A stretch of DNA of 32,652 nt from positions 1 through 32,652 of the forward strand of contig JAUXED010000015.1 of assembly GCA_030618105.1 (NCBI GenBank), in the 5' to 3' direction. Source of the DNA: Bacteroidota bacterium. GTDB lineage: Bacteria; Bacteroidota; Bacteroidia; Bacteroidales; VadinHA17. Shown in pieces: positions 1 through 8,059 of this stretch; the stretch's first letter is position 1, and every line of letters begins with the position of its first letter. The notes beneath the pieces were generated by a model. That model saw only the letters and a program-made list of their open reading frames with translations, was not told the origin of the DNA and did not search any database. Position numbers and translations under genes: made by a program.

Positions 1-1
1 T

Positions 2-364
2 ATTGAGAGGTCAGGGAAAAGCAAATCTGAATTATATGGAATGTCTAATGAGTGGATGGTAAAAACATTTATAGATGCTCGGAACGTAATTCAATTTTCT
101 AATTTAGAAACAGGAACAATATCTGGGAAATATCTTATGTTTTATTCTCCTCCAAATTCTTTACCAAATTCACCTGAAATAAATTTTTATTCAATTATCA
201 CTATTTATGTTAAAGATAATAATGTGCAAATTAGTGTTGATCCACAAGGGAATTTGCCAAGATATCTCGGTATGGAAATGTATACTATGGAACAAATGAA
301 GAAAGAAGCTGAAGATCTGATAGCATCCTATGAAGATTATATGAAAACATATAAAAAATTTTGA
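2..364 (+). CDS. DUF4468-like protein, C-terminal part (5' end outside window)
   Basis: The reading frame is open from the first bases of the window, so the ATG at 41 in the ORF track is probably internal and the gene starts to the left. The visible 120 or so residues resemble, from memory, the DUF4468 (TBP-like fold) domain of Bacteroidota: a segment on moving from a work-like 'NEW.VKTF' motif through 'VIQFSNLETGTISGK', followed by an alternating beta pattern and a C-terminal helix. These proteins are usually secreted or periplasmic with an N-terminal signal peptide, which cannot be seen here. No biochemical function is known to me. The stop is TGA at 362-364. Family assignment is from pattern recall only and is moderately secure. 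Confidence 0.6.
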   Translation: MERSGKSKSELYGMSNEWMVKTFIDARNVIQFSNLETGTISGKYLMFYSPPNSLPNSPEINFYSIITIYVKDNNVQISVDPQGNLPRYLGMEMYTMEQMKKEAEDLIASYEDYMKTYKKF

Positions 365-559
365 TAAGAATGACCTTTAAACATCATAGATAAATAGAAA
401 TCTTAACAGAATATTAACCCTATTGATCACCCTGGCCATTTCAGTTTTAAGACGTTCTCAGGGATTAACTAAACACGGTTAATGGTATAAGACCCCGGAA
501 AATCTAATGAATTATATTTCTAAGTGATTTTTTTTATCTTTAAAGTAAAATCTATTACA

Positions 560-1123
560 ATGGAAGGAATATTTACAGAAAATTCATTTTATTATTTTTA
601 TAGCACAGTCCCTCAGGTTTTGGCTGGGGGTATTGCCTTAATTGGCGCATTTTTAATATTTTTTATTACAGAATCAAATAAAAAAATGTTTAAAATTTTA
701 AGGGATACTTGGATTCATATTATAGAAAATCCGGGTTCTAAATTTAGTGATATTAGGGAATGTATTAAAACTGAATACAACATTGATTTATTAGAAATTG
801 AATATATTGAAAAGAAAGAATATAATAGAATAGTTGATAGAATATATAAGTGTTCTAAAGGCAGGGATCAATTTACTAATAGAAATTATAATCAGTTTAA
901 AATAGAATTTTATTTTAAATCTCTTGTAATTAATAGAGGTATTCGGGCAGTTATTTTATCAGGAATTTTAATGGCTATCTCCATATTTATACTTCCCTTT
1001 ATTCAGTATCTTATTAAATGTTTACCACTTGGGATATTTATTACTGTTTTAATAATTGGATTTTCCTGCTATGCAATTTATTTAATTGCAGATGTGGTTG
1101 TAAGTGCCATTCGAAAACTGTAA
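560..1123 (+). CDS. hypothetical three-helix membrane protein
   Basis: I do not recognise this gene. The track starts at a GTG (524), but the ATG at 560 gives a cleaner N-terminus and 188 residues. It shows one hydrophobic segment near residues 17-37 (PQVLAGGIALIGAFLIFF), a charged central region of about 90 residues rich in Lys, Asn, Tyr and Ile, then two hydrophobic segments close together near the C-terminus. This suggests an inner-membrane protein with a cytoplasmic middle domain. The gene looks even more AT-rich than its neighbours and lies beside the 3' end of a tRNA gene, which fits accessory DNA, but that is inference. No operon partner is evident. Confidence 0.6.
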   Translation: MEGIFTENSFYYFYSTVPQVLAGGIALIGAFLIFFITESNKKMFKILRDTWIHIIENPGSKFSDIRECIKTEYNIDLLEIEYIEKKEYNRIVDRIYKCSKGRDQFTNRNYNQFKIEFYFKSLVINRGIRAVILSGILMAISIFILPFIQYLIKCLPLGIFITVLIIGFSCYAIYLIADVVVSAIRKL

Positions 1124-1245
1124 TTTTTAAATAAACAAAACAAAAAAACCTCTATTTATTAACAGGCAGGTGGTTGTTACCAAATTGTATACCACAAAAG
1201 AAAAAACAGGAACAACAAGTCAATGTAAGTTCCTGTCTGTCAACC

Positions 1246-1262
1246 GTGGGCGATACTGGATT
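1246..1262 (-). repeat. 17-bp copy of the tRNA-Val 3' end
   Basis: The sequence gtgggcgatactggatt is identical to 1443-1459, which covers the acceptor 3' strand and part of the T-arm of tRNA-Val, in the same orientation. It lies about 180 bp beyond the tRNA 3' end. Partial 3'-end copies are the usual trace of integrase recombination at tRNA genes, but no integrase is visible in this window. Confidence 0.7.
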
Positions 1263-1315
1263 ACTCGCTTGCCTTCCTCCGTCAGGCGGCGCTCGTGATC
1301 CTTTTTGGGGGCCTT

Positions 1316-1444
1316 ACAAAACAATTGACTCCCCCCGCTTCGCTGGTTTTTTTATTCCGCTTAAGCTTTATGCAAGCAAGCTTGCAACAGCTTTGCGCAA
1401 AATAAAAAACCCCGATCAAATGATCGGGGAGTCAATTGTTTTGT
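1316..1444. repeat. long imperfect palindrome beside tRNA-Val (19-bp perfect outer arms)
   Basis: ACAAAACAATTGACTCCCC at 1316-1334 is the exact reverse complement of 1426-1444. Inside, ggtttttttattccgc is matched imperfectly by gcgcaaaataaaaaacc, and the centre holds a further small hairpin (gcaagcaagcttgc). The right arm includes the tRNA discriminator base and the spacer to the terminator, so the left arm is an inverted copy of the tRNA trailer. Confidence 0.75.
1401..1429 (-). terminator. Rho-independent terminator of tRNA-Val
   Basis: On the minus strand an 8-bp perfect stem CCCCGATC/GATCGGGG with a 4-nt loop is followed directly by a T-rich tract (TTTTTTATT). It starts 14 nt after the tRNA discriminator base. 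Confidence 0.85.
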
Positions 1445-1518
1445 GGGCGATACTGGATTCGAACCAGTGACCCCCTGCTTGTAAGGCAGGTGCTCTGAAC
1501 CAGCTGAGCTAATCGCCC
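1444..1518 (-). tRNA. tRNA-Val (anticodon TAC)
   Basis: The reverse complement folds as a 75-nt cloverleaf. The 7-bp acceptor stem is GGGCGAT/ATCGCCC with discriminator A. The D-arm is TAGCTCAGCTGGTTCAGAGC-like. The anticodon stem CCTGC/GCAGG encloses loop CTTACAA, which gives anticodon TAC (valine, reading GTA/GTG). The T-loop has the canonical TTCGAAT. CCA is not encoded. It has its own promoter and terminator, so it is a single-gene unit. Confidence 0.95.
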
Positions 1519-1528
1519 AAACGGAGTG

Positions 1529-1559
1529 CAAATATAAACCTCCTTTTTATTTCTGCAAA
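1529..1559 (-). promoter_or_regulatory. Bacteroidota-type promoter of tRNA-Val
   Basis: On the minus strand TTTG (1559-1556) is followed by 19 nt and then TATATTTG (1536-1529). This matches the phylum consensus TTTG-N19-TAnnTTTG exactly. The -7 box ends 10 nt before the mature tRNA 5' end, a normal distance for a short 5' leader. Confidence 0.8.
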
Positions 1560-1575
1560 AAGAAATACAAATTTA

Positions 1576-2865
1576 TTATAATACTTCAGCAACTACAAAA
1601 GTGCTTCCTCCTACAAAGATCATATCCTGTTTGTCCGCCTGTTGCTTTGCTGCATCCAGGGCAGCTTTCACCGTGTCATATAATTCCCCTGCCAGTCCAT
1701 ATTTTGCTGCTTCCTTCTTTAAAATATGACTGTCCAGCCCGCGGGGAATATCAGGTCTGCAAAAATAATAATTGGCTTCTACCGGAAATAATGGAAGGAT
1801 ATTAGCCAGATCTTTATCATTCACCATCCCTATAACCATATGTAAATTTTTCCAGGTAGTCTGCCTGATCTGCTCCATTACCAAAATTAAACCTTCCCTG
1901 TTATGCCCCGTATCACAAACTATCAGCGGTATATTTTCCAATACTTCCCACCTCCCCCGAAATCCGGTATTCTTCCTTATCAGTCTCATTCCTTTATAAA
2001 GCGATTCCCGGCTTATCCTTAATTCTATCTCTTCTAACTTTTCTACTACCTGCAAAGCGGTAATAACATTTCTTTGCTGGTATATTCCGTTCATATCAAT
2101 TTTTAATTCAGGATATCCCTCCCTTCCATTCTTTTCAATATTCATCACCTGCAACCCGTCAAGTGACATGAATGAGTATTCCGAACTAAAATTCCGGTCA
2201 GCAAACACTATTTCGGAACCTGTTTCCCGTGCTTTACCAATAAAAACATGGTCTGTTTCTTTGCCAGTTTCACCTACAATTACCGGAACCCCGGGTTTAA
2301 TTATCCCTGCCTTTTCATAAGCAATTTTTTCCAGGCTGTTGCCAAGATAAATGCTATGATCCATGCCGATATTGGTAATTACTGATAACACAGGGGTAAT
2401 AATATTTGTTGAATCGAGTCTGCCCCCCATACCTGTCTCGATAACAGCTATATTCACTTTTTCATCAGAAAAGTGTTTGAGAGCCATTGCTACGGACATT
2501 TCAAAAAATGATGGTTTGATCTTTTCTAATAATTCCTTGTTTTGCTTAACAAAATTAATAACATTTCGCTCAGGAACAGGCATTCCGTTTACACGCATTC
2601 TTTCACGAAAATCCTTTAAATGCGGAGAAGTATAAAGCCCGGTTCTGAAACCGGCTTCCTGAAGAACAGAAGCAAGAATATGAGCAACAGAACCCTTTCC
2701 GTTTGTTCCTGCAATATGAATAGACCTGAAATTCTTATGCGGATGACCAAAATATTCATCCATTGCCAGGGAATTATCCAGTTTTGCATTATAAGCGATC
2801 TTACCCTGTCTCTGAAACATAGGTAACCGGCTGTATAAATACTCTAAAACCTCGTTGTAATTCAT
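1576..2865 (-). CDS. folC: bifunctional folylpolyglutamate synthase / dihydrofolate synthase
   Basis: This cytoplasmic ATP-dependent ligase of the Mur ligase superfamily joins dihydropteroate to glutamate and then adds further glutamates to folates. The 429-aa length is normal for the family. The ATP-binding loop GTNGKGS is at residues 53-59, followed by the typical 'LYTSPHLKDFRERMRVNG' segment at about 77-94 and the 'ETGMGGRLDSTNI' motif near 145. The later 'DTGHN' motif marks the C-terminal ligase domain. The ATG at 2865 is the natural start. It lies 53 bp downstream of the nitroreductase gene on the same strand and could be cotranscribed with it. Just upstream is a short degenerate 'ttactggt' repeat like the one at 21.3 kb. 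Confidence 0.95.
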   Translation of the reverse strand: MNYNEVLEYLYSRLPMFQRQGKIAYNAKLDNSLAMDEYFGHPHKNFRSIHIAGTNGKGSVAHILASVLQEAGFRTGLYTSPHLKDFRERMRVNGMPVPERNVINFVKQNKELLEKIKPSFFEMSVAMALKHFSDEKVNIAVIETGMGGRLDSTNIITPVLSVITNIGMDHSIYLGNSLEKIAYEKAGIIKPGVPVIVGETGKETDHVFIGKARETGSEIVFADRNFSSEYSFMSLDGLQVMNIEKNGREGYPELKIDMNGIYQQRNVITALQVVEKLEEIELRISRESLYKGMRLIRKNTGFRGRWEVLENIPLIVCDTGHNREGLILVMEQIRQTTWKNLHMVIGMVNDKDLANILPLFPVEANYYFCRPDIPRGLDSHILKKEAAKYGLAGELYDTVKAALDAAKQQADKQDMIFVGGSTFVVAEVL

Positions 2866-2918
2866 TACAATAAAATGTTACTGGTTGCTTGTTACTGGTT
2901 TCTGGTTTGACAAAAAAA

Positions 2919-3428
2919 TTACCATTTGTTTTTATGGATTCTTTTCGGATCAAAACGAGAGGGCATTGGTTTCTTCTCGGCAGGATAACCAAGAGATATC
3001 AAGGCAAACGGGAATACATGTTCGGGCAGGTGAAAAACATTTCTCATATCTTTCATTCTTTCTACCCTGGGATATACACCCAGCCAGACAGCACCTAATC
3101 CAAGTCCATGGGCTGAAAGTAATAAATTCTGCGTTGCATTGGCACAATCAACAGGCCAATAATCTTTAGTTAATTGAAGTTTTTCATCACCACATACAAG
3201 GATGCCATGACTTGCATCCGAAAGCATTTTTCCATATGGATGTATCTTGCTTAACTTTTTTAAAATCCCGGCATCATCAATCACAATAAAATGCCAGGGT
3301 TGCTGATTCATGGCTGAAGGTGCATACATAGCAGCGTTTAATATGGTATTTATTGAATTTTCCGAAATTTTCTTATCTGTGTATTTCCTAATACTTCTCC
3401 GTGTTAATATTGCTTCCTGAATTTCCAT
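2919..3428 (-). CDS. nitroreductase family protein (FMN-dependent oxidoreductase)
   Basis: This is a small flavoprotein of the nitroreductase superfamily, which uses FMN and NAD(P)H to reduce nitro compounds, quinones or similar acceptors. The physiological substrate cannot be read from sequence. Family hallmarks are the N-terminal 'ILTRRSIRKYTDK' FMN-phosphate contact, 'MYAPSAMNQQPWHF' and the C-terminal 'ISLGYPAEKK'. I place the start at the ATG at 3428 (MEIQEAILTRRS), giving 169 aa. The track's 21 extra residues come from the gap sequence, including a ctgcgctcagc element, and are not part of the fold. About 170 aa fits the short nitroreductase subgroup. Confidence 0.9.
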   Translation of the reverse strand: MEIQEAILTRRSIRKYTDKKISENSINTILNAAMYAPSAMNQQPWHFIVIDDAGILKKLSKIHPYGKMLSDASHGILVCGDEKLQLTKDYWPVDCANATQNLLLSAHGLGLGAVWLGVYPRVERMKDMRNVFHLPEHVFPFALISLGYPAEKKPMPSRFDPKRIHKNKW

Positions 3429-3519
3429 GATCTTGTTATCAGTTAATAAATTGGAACTATTTAGTGTCTTCGCTTCGACTGCGCTCAGCATAAAAAGTTT
3501 GGATTGGCAGAATGAATAA

Positions 3520-3623
3520 ATGATTAAATGCTAAAATGTTTAAATGCTAAAATGTTTAAATGCTAAAATGTTTAAATGCTAAAATGATTAAATGCTAAAA
3601 TGTTTAAATGTAAGAATGTTTAA
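3520..3623. repeat. octamer tandem array, 13 units
   Basis: Thirteen consecutive 8-bp units begin with ATG: mostly atgctaaa alternating with atgtttaa, with atgattaa twice and one atgtaaga. The alternation makes a higher-order 16-bp unit. The array has no spacers and no coding potential. Confidence 0.9.
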
Positions 3624-3674
3624 AGTTTTGAATTACTATTTTTTTTTCGACTATTTATTGCTGACTGCTGACTG

Positions 3675-3702
3675 CCCGCCCGGATGACTCCGGTCGGACG
3701 GG
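3675..3702. repeat. GC-rich REP-like hairpin
   Basis: The sequence cccgcccgg...cggacggg can fold into an imperfect GC-rich stem around gatgactc. It stands out against AT-rich flanks and follows two tgctgac heptamers, like an isolated intergenic palindromic element. Confidence 0.5.
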
Positions 3703-3800
3703 ACGACTGATTAATTATGCCTACAAATTAATGAAAAATAATAATTTTTATTACATTTAGCATAATGTAAAGAATATAATAAGAGTTTAGAGTCAACATT

Positions 3801-3856
3801 TTTACCTTTTGACCTTTTAACTTTTTGACCTTTTGACTTTTTGACCTCTTAAAAAC
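3801..3856. repeat. octamer array directly upstream of the phoH-like start
   Basis: Seven 8-bp units (tttacctt, ttgacctt, ttaacttt, ttgacctt, ttgacttt, ttgacctc, ttaaaaac) end 6 nt before the ATG at 3863. The array therefore occupies the position of the 5' leader of that gene. Confidence 0.85.
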
Positions 3857-3862
3857 TTGAAT

Positions 3863-5191
3863 ATGGCTAAGAAAAAGAAAATATTCATTCTTGATACAAA
3901 CGTATTACTTCACGATTACAAAAGTCTTTACAACTTCCAGGAAAATGATATAATCATCCCCATCGTAGTACTGGAAGAACTGGACAAGTTCAAAAAAGGA
4001 AATAATTTAATAAATTTTCATGCAAGGGAATTTACCCGTGAGTTGGATAAACTTTCAGGAGATCAGCTTTTTACAGATGGTATTTCTTTAGGTAAAAAAA
4101 GAGGAAAACTTTTTATTGAAACAGGAAAAGAATTTTCTAAAATAGTTTCAGAATCTTTCCCCGAAAAAACTCCTGATCACAGGATCCTTGCTATAGCTGA
4201 TTTTATCCGTGAGAAGAACCCTGAAAAGAATGTTGCATTAATTACCAAGGATATTAACCTGAGGATGAAAGCCAAGTCGCTTGGGATCCAGGCTCAGGAT
4301 TATGAAACTGACAAAGTTGCCAATATTGACGACCTTTATAAAGGGATAACAACTCTGGAAAACCTGGATAGCGACCTTATTTCAAAATTATACAAGAATA
4401 ATGAAGGAATCCCGGTAGAAGAATTTACTCAAATTATAAAACCACGACCGCACCAATATTTCATTCTTAAAAGCGATAAATCAAGTGCTCTTGCACATTA
4501 CAATCCATCCAATGATCATATCAACCGTATTGAAAAATTACCGGCATACGGTATTGATCCTCGCAATGCTGAGCAAACTTTCTCTATTGACGCCCTGACA
4601 CGACAAGAAATACAACTTGTAGCACTCACCGGCAAAGCAGGTACCGGTAAAACTTTGCTTGCGCTTGCTGCTGCCATGCATCAACGAAAAAATTATAAGC
4701 AAATATTTCTTGCCCGGCCGATTGTACCTCTTGCTAACAGGGATCTCGGATATCTGCCCGGTGATGTCCAGGAAAAGCTTGACCCTTATATGCAACCATT
4801 GCATGATAATCTTACAGTGATCAAACACAAGTTTAACCAGAACAGCAATGAATATCAGAGAATAGAAGAAATGTTAAAGGAGGAGAAGCTATTGATAACC
4901 CCTCTGGCATACATTAGGGGCAGAAGTTTGTCAAAGATATTTTTTATTGTTGACGAAGCCCAGAACCTTACACCACATGAAGTCAAAACCATTATTACCA
5001 GAGCAGGAGAAGGAACAAAGCTGGTCTTCACCGGAGATATAGAGCAAATTGACTCCCCCTACCTCGATACAGGATCCAATGGACTTACATATCTCACCGA
5101 CAAAATGCGCGGGCAGGAAATTTTTGCACATGTAAATCTTGTGAAAGGAGAAAGAAGCTTCCTTGCTGAATTAGCCAGTAAACTTTTATAA
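3863..5191 (+). CDS. PIN domain-PhoH ATPase fusion (PhoH2/YlaK-like)
   Basis: This is a two-domain cytoplasmic protein. The N-terminal PIN nuclease domain (about residues 5-145) starts with ILDTNVLLHD and keeps the expected acidic residues (D11, an E in VVLEELDKF, and Asp in PDHRILAIADF and ITKDINL). The C-terminal PhoH-type P-loop ATPase carries Walker A GKAGTGKT at 257-264 and Walker B FFIVDEAQNLT about 105 residues later. Homologous PhoH2 proteins are described as RNA helicase/ribonucleases, so a role in RNA processing is likely; this is inference from the family. The ATG at 3863 (442 aa) is preferred to the TTG at 3857. An octamer array fills the leader, and the sixA-like gene follows 27 bp downstream. 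Confidence 0.92.
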   Translation: MAKKKKIFILDTNVLLHDYKSLYNFQENDIIIPIVVLEELDKFKKGNNLINFHAREFTRELDKLSGDQLFTDGISLGKKRGKLFIETGKEFSKIVSESFPEKTPDHRILAIADFIREKNPEKNVALITKDINLRMKAKSLGIQAQDYETDKVANIDDLYKGITTLENLDSDLISKLYKNNEGIPVEEFTQIIKPRPHQYFILKSDKSSALAHYNPSNDHINRIEKLPAYGIDPRNAEQTFSIDALTRQEIQLVALTGKAGTGKTLLALAAAMHQRKNYKQIFLARPIVPLANRDLGYLPGDVQEKLDPYMQPLHDNLTVIKHKFNQNSNEYQRIEEMLKEEKLLITPLAYIRGRSLSKIFFIVDEAQNLTPHEVKTIITRAGEGTKLVFTGDIEQIDSPYLDTGSNGLTYLTDKMRGQEIFAHVNLVKGERSFLAELASKLL

Positions 5192-5196
5192 ATTTG
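5189..5196 (+). promoter_or_regulatory. possible -7 box of the SixA-like gene
   Basis: TAAATTTG matches TAnnTTTG and lies 22 nt before the ATG at 5219. It overlaps the stop region of the upstream gene. No -33 TTTG is present at the right distance, so support is weak. Confidence 0.3.
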
Positions 5197-5218
5197 CACA
5201 AAAAAAGGGAATATTGAT

Positions 5219-5725
5219 ATGGGAAAAAAAATATTTATAGTAAGGCATAGTAAATCCGACTGGAGTGCTCCTGACATACCTGATATTGACCGGTCACTTA
5301 AACCACGGGGTGTTCGGGATGCTTACAAGATGGCTGAATTGTTAAAACAAAAAAAAGAACATGCAGATTTTATTATTTCCAGTCCTGCCACCAGAGCCAT
5401 ACATACTGCAATCATCTTTTCAAGGATTTTACAAATTCCTGAAAAAAACATTTTAATTGAATATGAATTATATATGGCTGATTCTGAATCGATAAAAAAA
5501 TACTGCCATAAAATATCAGATGATTATAATAAAGTTATGATCTTCGGACATAACCCCGGACTTACAACTTTTACAAATAAGTTTACACCCGGTGAAATTA
5601 ACAATGTACCAACCTCCGGTCTTGTAATTCTTGATTTTGATTGTAACTCATGGAAGGATATTGATCCGGGAGTCTTAAAGAACCATTTCTTCGACTATCC
5701 TAAAAAACACAGGATATTGAGGTAA
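5219..5725 (+). CDS. SixA-like phosphohistidine phosphatase (histidine phosphatase superfamily)
   Basis: The protein is a short (168 aa) branch-1 histidine phosphatase. The catalytic RHSKSDW motif (RHG type, H as the phospho-acceptor) is at residues 9-15. The 'SSPATRAIHTA' motif follows near 54, and the second conserved histidine lies in 'FGHNPGLT' near 109. SixA in E. coli dephosphorylates phosphohistidine on ArcB or PTS proteins. The Bacteroidota members of this size share the fold, but their substrate is unknown to me. It follows the phoH-like gene by 27 bp and may be cotranscribed or use the weak promoter at 5189. There is no signal peptide, so it is cytoplasmic. Confidence 0.88.
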   Translation: MGKKIFIVRHSKSDWSAPDIPDIDRSLKPRGVRDAYKMAELLKQKKEHADFIISSPATRAIHTAIIFSRILQIPEKNILIEYELYMADSESIKKYCHKISDDYNKVMIFGHNPGLTTFTNKFTPGEINNVPTSGLVILDFDCNSWKDIDPGVLKNHFFDYPKKHRILR

Positions 5726-5836
5726 TATTCTCCGGGAACTCGAACAAAAAGAAGATTACCTGATAAATAAGAAACACCTATATATGTTACGGCTTGCGGG
5801 TTACGAATTCACGAGTTGTGGATTTTATAATGAACC

Positions 5837-7135
5837 ATGAAAAGAAAAAATATCGCATATTTTACTCTTGGATGTAAACTTAACTTTTCAGAAACATCAT
5901 ATATTGCAAAAAAACTTGAAGAAGAAGGTTACAATCAGGTATCGTTTAATCAAAAAGCTGATTATTATGTAATACATACCTGTACTGTAACACAAGCTGC
6001 CGATCGTAAAAGCAGACAATTAATACGAAAGATCAGCAGGAAGAATCCTGAAGCGGTTATTGTTGCTATGGGTTGTTATGCCCAGGTAAAACCTGAAGAA
6101 CTTACTTCTATCGGGGTAGTTGATATAATACTTGGTACTGCTGAAAAATTTAATCTTGGAAATTACCTTAAGAACTATAAAAAAGGGCAACCACACATTA
6201 TCAGTATAAACCCTATAGAAAAAGCTAATTCGTTTAATCCGGCTTATTCGGGATCAGAGCGAACCAGGTCATTTTTGAAGATCCAGGATGGTTGCGACTA
6301 TACATGCACCTATTGCACCATACCTCTTGCACGTGGTAAAAGCAGAAGTCCTTATATTAAAGATATAATATCGCAGGCAAAAATTATTGCCGGTAAAGGA
6401 GTAAAGGAAATTATACTTACAGGTGTGAATATTGGTGATTTTGGCAAATTAACAGGTGAATCATTCCTTGATCTGCTGAAAAAACTTGACAAAGTTCAGG
6501 GTATAAACCGGTTCAGGATTTCATCGATCGAACCCAATTTACTTGAGGATGATATTATAAATTTCGTAACCCGGTCAAACCGGATTGCCCCCCATTTCCA
6601 CATACCGTTACAATCAGGATCTGACAGGATACTTAAGTTGATGCAAAGAAGATATACCACTGATCTATTCCAAAAACGCATTTCTTCAATAAGAAAAACA
6701 CTTCCTGAAGCAGGTATCGGAATCGATGTAATTACAGGGTTCCCCGGCGAAACAGATTTTGATTTTACTCAAACATACGAATTTCTGGATCAACTGGATA
6801 TTTCTTACCTTCATATTTTCACCTATTCCGACAGAATTAATACAAAAGCGGTGATTATGAAAGACAAAGTTGATCCGGCTATAAAAGAAAAAAGGAGTAA
6901 ACTGCTACATAAATTATCTGAAAAGAAAAGAATAGCATTTTATAGTAACCAACCGGGAAAAATTGCCAGTGCATTATTTGAAGCTAAAAAGTACAATGGG
7001 CGTATGTCGGGTTATACCGGAAATTATATTAAGGTTGAAAAGCCATTCGATATTAATGATATTGGTTCGGTACTAAAAGTCAGATTGCTGGATATTAATG
7101 AAAATGGTAATGTTAATGTAGAAGTTATTGAATAA
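5837..7135 (+). CDS. mtaB: tRNA t6A37 methylthiotransferase MtaB
   Basis: This is a radical SAM enzyme that adds a methylthio group to N6-threonylcarbamoyladenosine at position 37 of ANN-decoding tRNAs. Domain order is as in the family. An N-terminal UPF0004 domain has three cluster cysteines (C13 in TLGCKLN, then HTCTVT and MGCYAQ). The radical SAM core has CxxxCxxC at C153, C157 and C160 (CDYTCTYC). A C-terminal TRAM-like domain ends the protein. The TLGCKLN motif and 432-aa length fit MtaB better than MiaB or RimO. The start is the ATG at 5837. The 111-bp gap upstream has short degenerate repeat words but no clear promoter. Confidence 0.93.
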   Translation: MKRKNIAYFTLGCKLNFSETSYIAKKLEEEGYNQVSFNQKADYYVIHTCTVTQAADRKSRQLIRKISRKNPEAVIVAMGCYAQVKPEELTSIGVVDIILGTAEKFNLGNYLKNYKKGQPHIISINPIEKANSFNPAYSGSERTRSFLKIQDGCDYTCTYCTIPLARGKSRSPYIKDIISQAKIIAGKGVKEIILTGVNIGDFGKLTGESFLDLLKKLDKVQGINRFRISSIEPNLLEDDIINFVTRSNRIAPHFHIPLQSGSDRILKLMQRRYTTDLFQKRISSIRKTLPEAGIGIDVITGFPGETDFDFTQTYEFLDQLDISYLHIFTYSDRINTKAVIMKDKVDPAIKEKRSKLLHKLSEKKRIAFYSNQPGKIASALFEAKKYNGRMSGYTGNYIKVEKPFDINDIGSVLKVRLLDINENGNVNVEVIE

Positions 7136-7145
7136 TTAACCTAAA

Positions 7146-7173
7146 GAGCAGAGAGCAAAGAGCGGAGAGCAGA
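7146..7173. repeat. heptamer array, 4 units
   Basis: Units gagcaga, gagcaaa, gagcgga and gagcaga lie 10 bp after the mtaB stop codon. Related purine-rich words recur near 24465 (gcaaagagcagaga). Confidence 0.75.
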
Positions 7174-7245
7174 GGAGAGTTAAGAAGTAAGGAATATAGG
7201 TGAAAAAAAGTAATATATCAGAAAATAAAACGATAAATCTATATT

Positions 7246-8040
7246 ATGGATATTGAAATAATTTGCAGGGAAACATGCAGAATTGCCAGAGAAGCAGGTG
7301 AATTTATTCGTGGTGAAAGCTCGAGATTTTTTACCGGGGATATCGAAACGAAAGGAAAACATGATTATGTCACTTATGTTGACAGGAATGCTGAAAAGAA
7401 AATTGTAAGCAACCTTGAAAAATTATTGCCAGGTGCCGGTTTTATCGCAGAAGAGGGTACTATTAAAAAGCGAGGAAAAACCTATAATTGGATTGTTGAT
7501 CCACTTGATGGCACTACCAATTTTATTCACGGTCTCCCGCCCTATTCTGTTAGCATAGCCCTAATGGATAAAAAAGAAATAATCCTTGGTGTGATATATG
7601 AAATTGGCTTTGATGAATGTTTCTTCACCTGGAAAGATTGTCCGGCTTATTTAAACGGTGAAGAAATTAATGTTAGCAAAATAGCGAAAGTAACTGACTC
7701 ATTGCTGGCAACAGGTTTCCCTTTTTCGAATTATGACCGCTTTGATCAATTTATTGAGTCGTTAAAATATTTTATGCGGAATTCGCATGGGATAAGACGT
7801 ATGGGATCTGCAGCAGTAGATCTGGCATACACTGCCTGCGGACGTTTTGATGCTTTCTGGGAATATAACCTTAATCCATGGGACATTGCTGCCGGCATAA
7901 TAATTTTGCAAAATGCAGGAGGAAAAGTCTCTGATTTTTCAGGTGGAAATAATTTTCTCTTCGGAAAGGAAATTGTTGCAGGAAATCCTTATCTTTTTGA
8001 AGAATTTCTGGAGCATGTCCGCAAATTCATGGTCGAATAA
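7246..8040 (+). CDS. inositol monophosphatase family protein
   Basis: This is a Mg-dependent, Li-sensitive-type phosphatase of the IMPase/FIG superfamily. Metal-binding motifs are intact: E69-E70 (AEEGT), D85-D88 (WIVDPLDGTTNF) and WDIAAG near residue 204. The length of 264 aa is normal. Bacterial members dephosphorylate inositol phosphate or other sugar phosphates such as PAP or histidinol phosphate; the exact substrate cannot be assigned here. It is followed after 19 bp by the first acyltransferase gene and may be the first gene of an envelope-lipid operon that runs to the glycosyltransferase, which makes a sugar or inositol phosphate role plausible but unproven. Confidence 0.92.
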   Translation: MDIEIICRETCRIAREAGEFIRGESSRFFTGDIETKGKHDYVTYVDRNAEKKIVSNLEKLLPGAGFIAEEGTIKKRGKTYNWIVDPLDGTTNFIHGLPPYSVSIALMDKKEIILGVIYEIGFDECFFTWKDCPAYLNGEEINVSKIAKVTDSLLATGFPFSNYDRFDQFIESLKYFMRNSHGIRRMGSAAVDLAYTACGRFDAFWEYNLNPWDIAAGIIILQNAGGKVSDFSGGNNFLFGKEIVAGNPYLFEEFLEHVRKFMVE

Positions 8041-8059
8041 GAAAACAAGATAATCAAGT

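Larger units (their letters stand above)
1124..1443. other. gene-free stretch with tRNA 3'-end copy and inverted repeats
   Basis: No credible gene is present; the 98-aa ORF over 1174-1470 runs through the terminator and into the tRNA. The stretch holds a 17-bp duplicate of the tRNA-Val 3' end (1246-1262), a GC-rich imperfect palindrome around 1264-1298 (gcttgcc...ggcggcgctcg), a 19-bp perfect inverted repeat (1316-1334 and 1426-1444), and the tRNA terminator at 1401-1429. Confidence 0.6.
3429..3862. other. 430-bp gene-free stretch made largely of short repeats
   Basis: There is no credible ORF between the nitroreductase and phoH-like genes, which are divergently arranged. The gap contains a 13-unit octamer array (3520-3623), two heptamer copies (tgctgac) leading into a GC-rich hairpin (3675-3702), an AT-rich stretch that may hold promoters, and a second octamer array (3801-3856) running up to the phoH-like start codon. 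Confidence 0.8.

Noticed and set aside
1-1443. Complete genomic island at tRNA-Val
   Set aside because: Only a short tRNA 3'-end copy and two AT-rich genes are visible; no integrase or second boundary lies in the window, so it is kept as a question only.
1174-1470. 98-aa ORF on the plus strand
   Set aside because: It runs through inverted repeats, the terminator and part of the tRNA gene and has no protein-like composition.
3429-3491. N-terminal extension of the nitroreductase
   Set aside because: The 21 extra residues derive from intergenic repeat sequence, and the fold begins at MEIQEAILTRRS.
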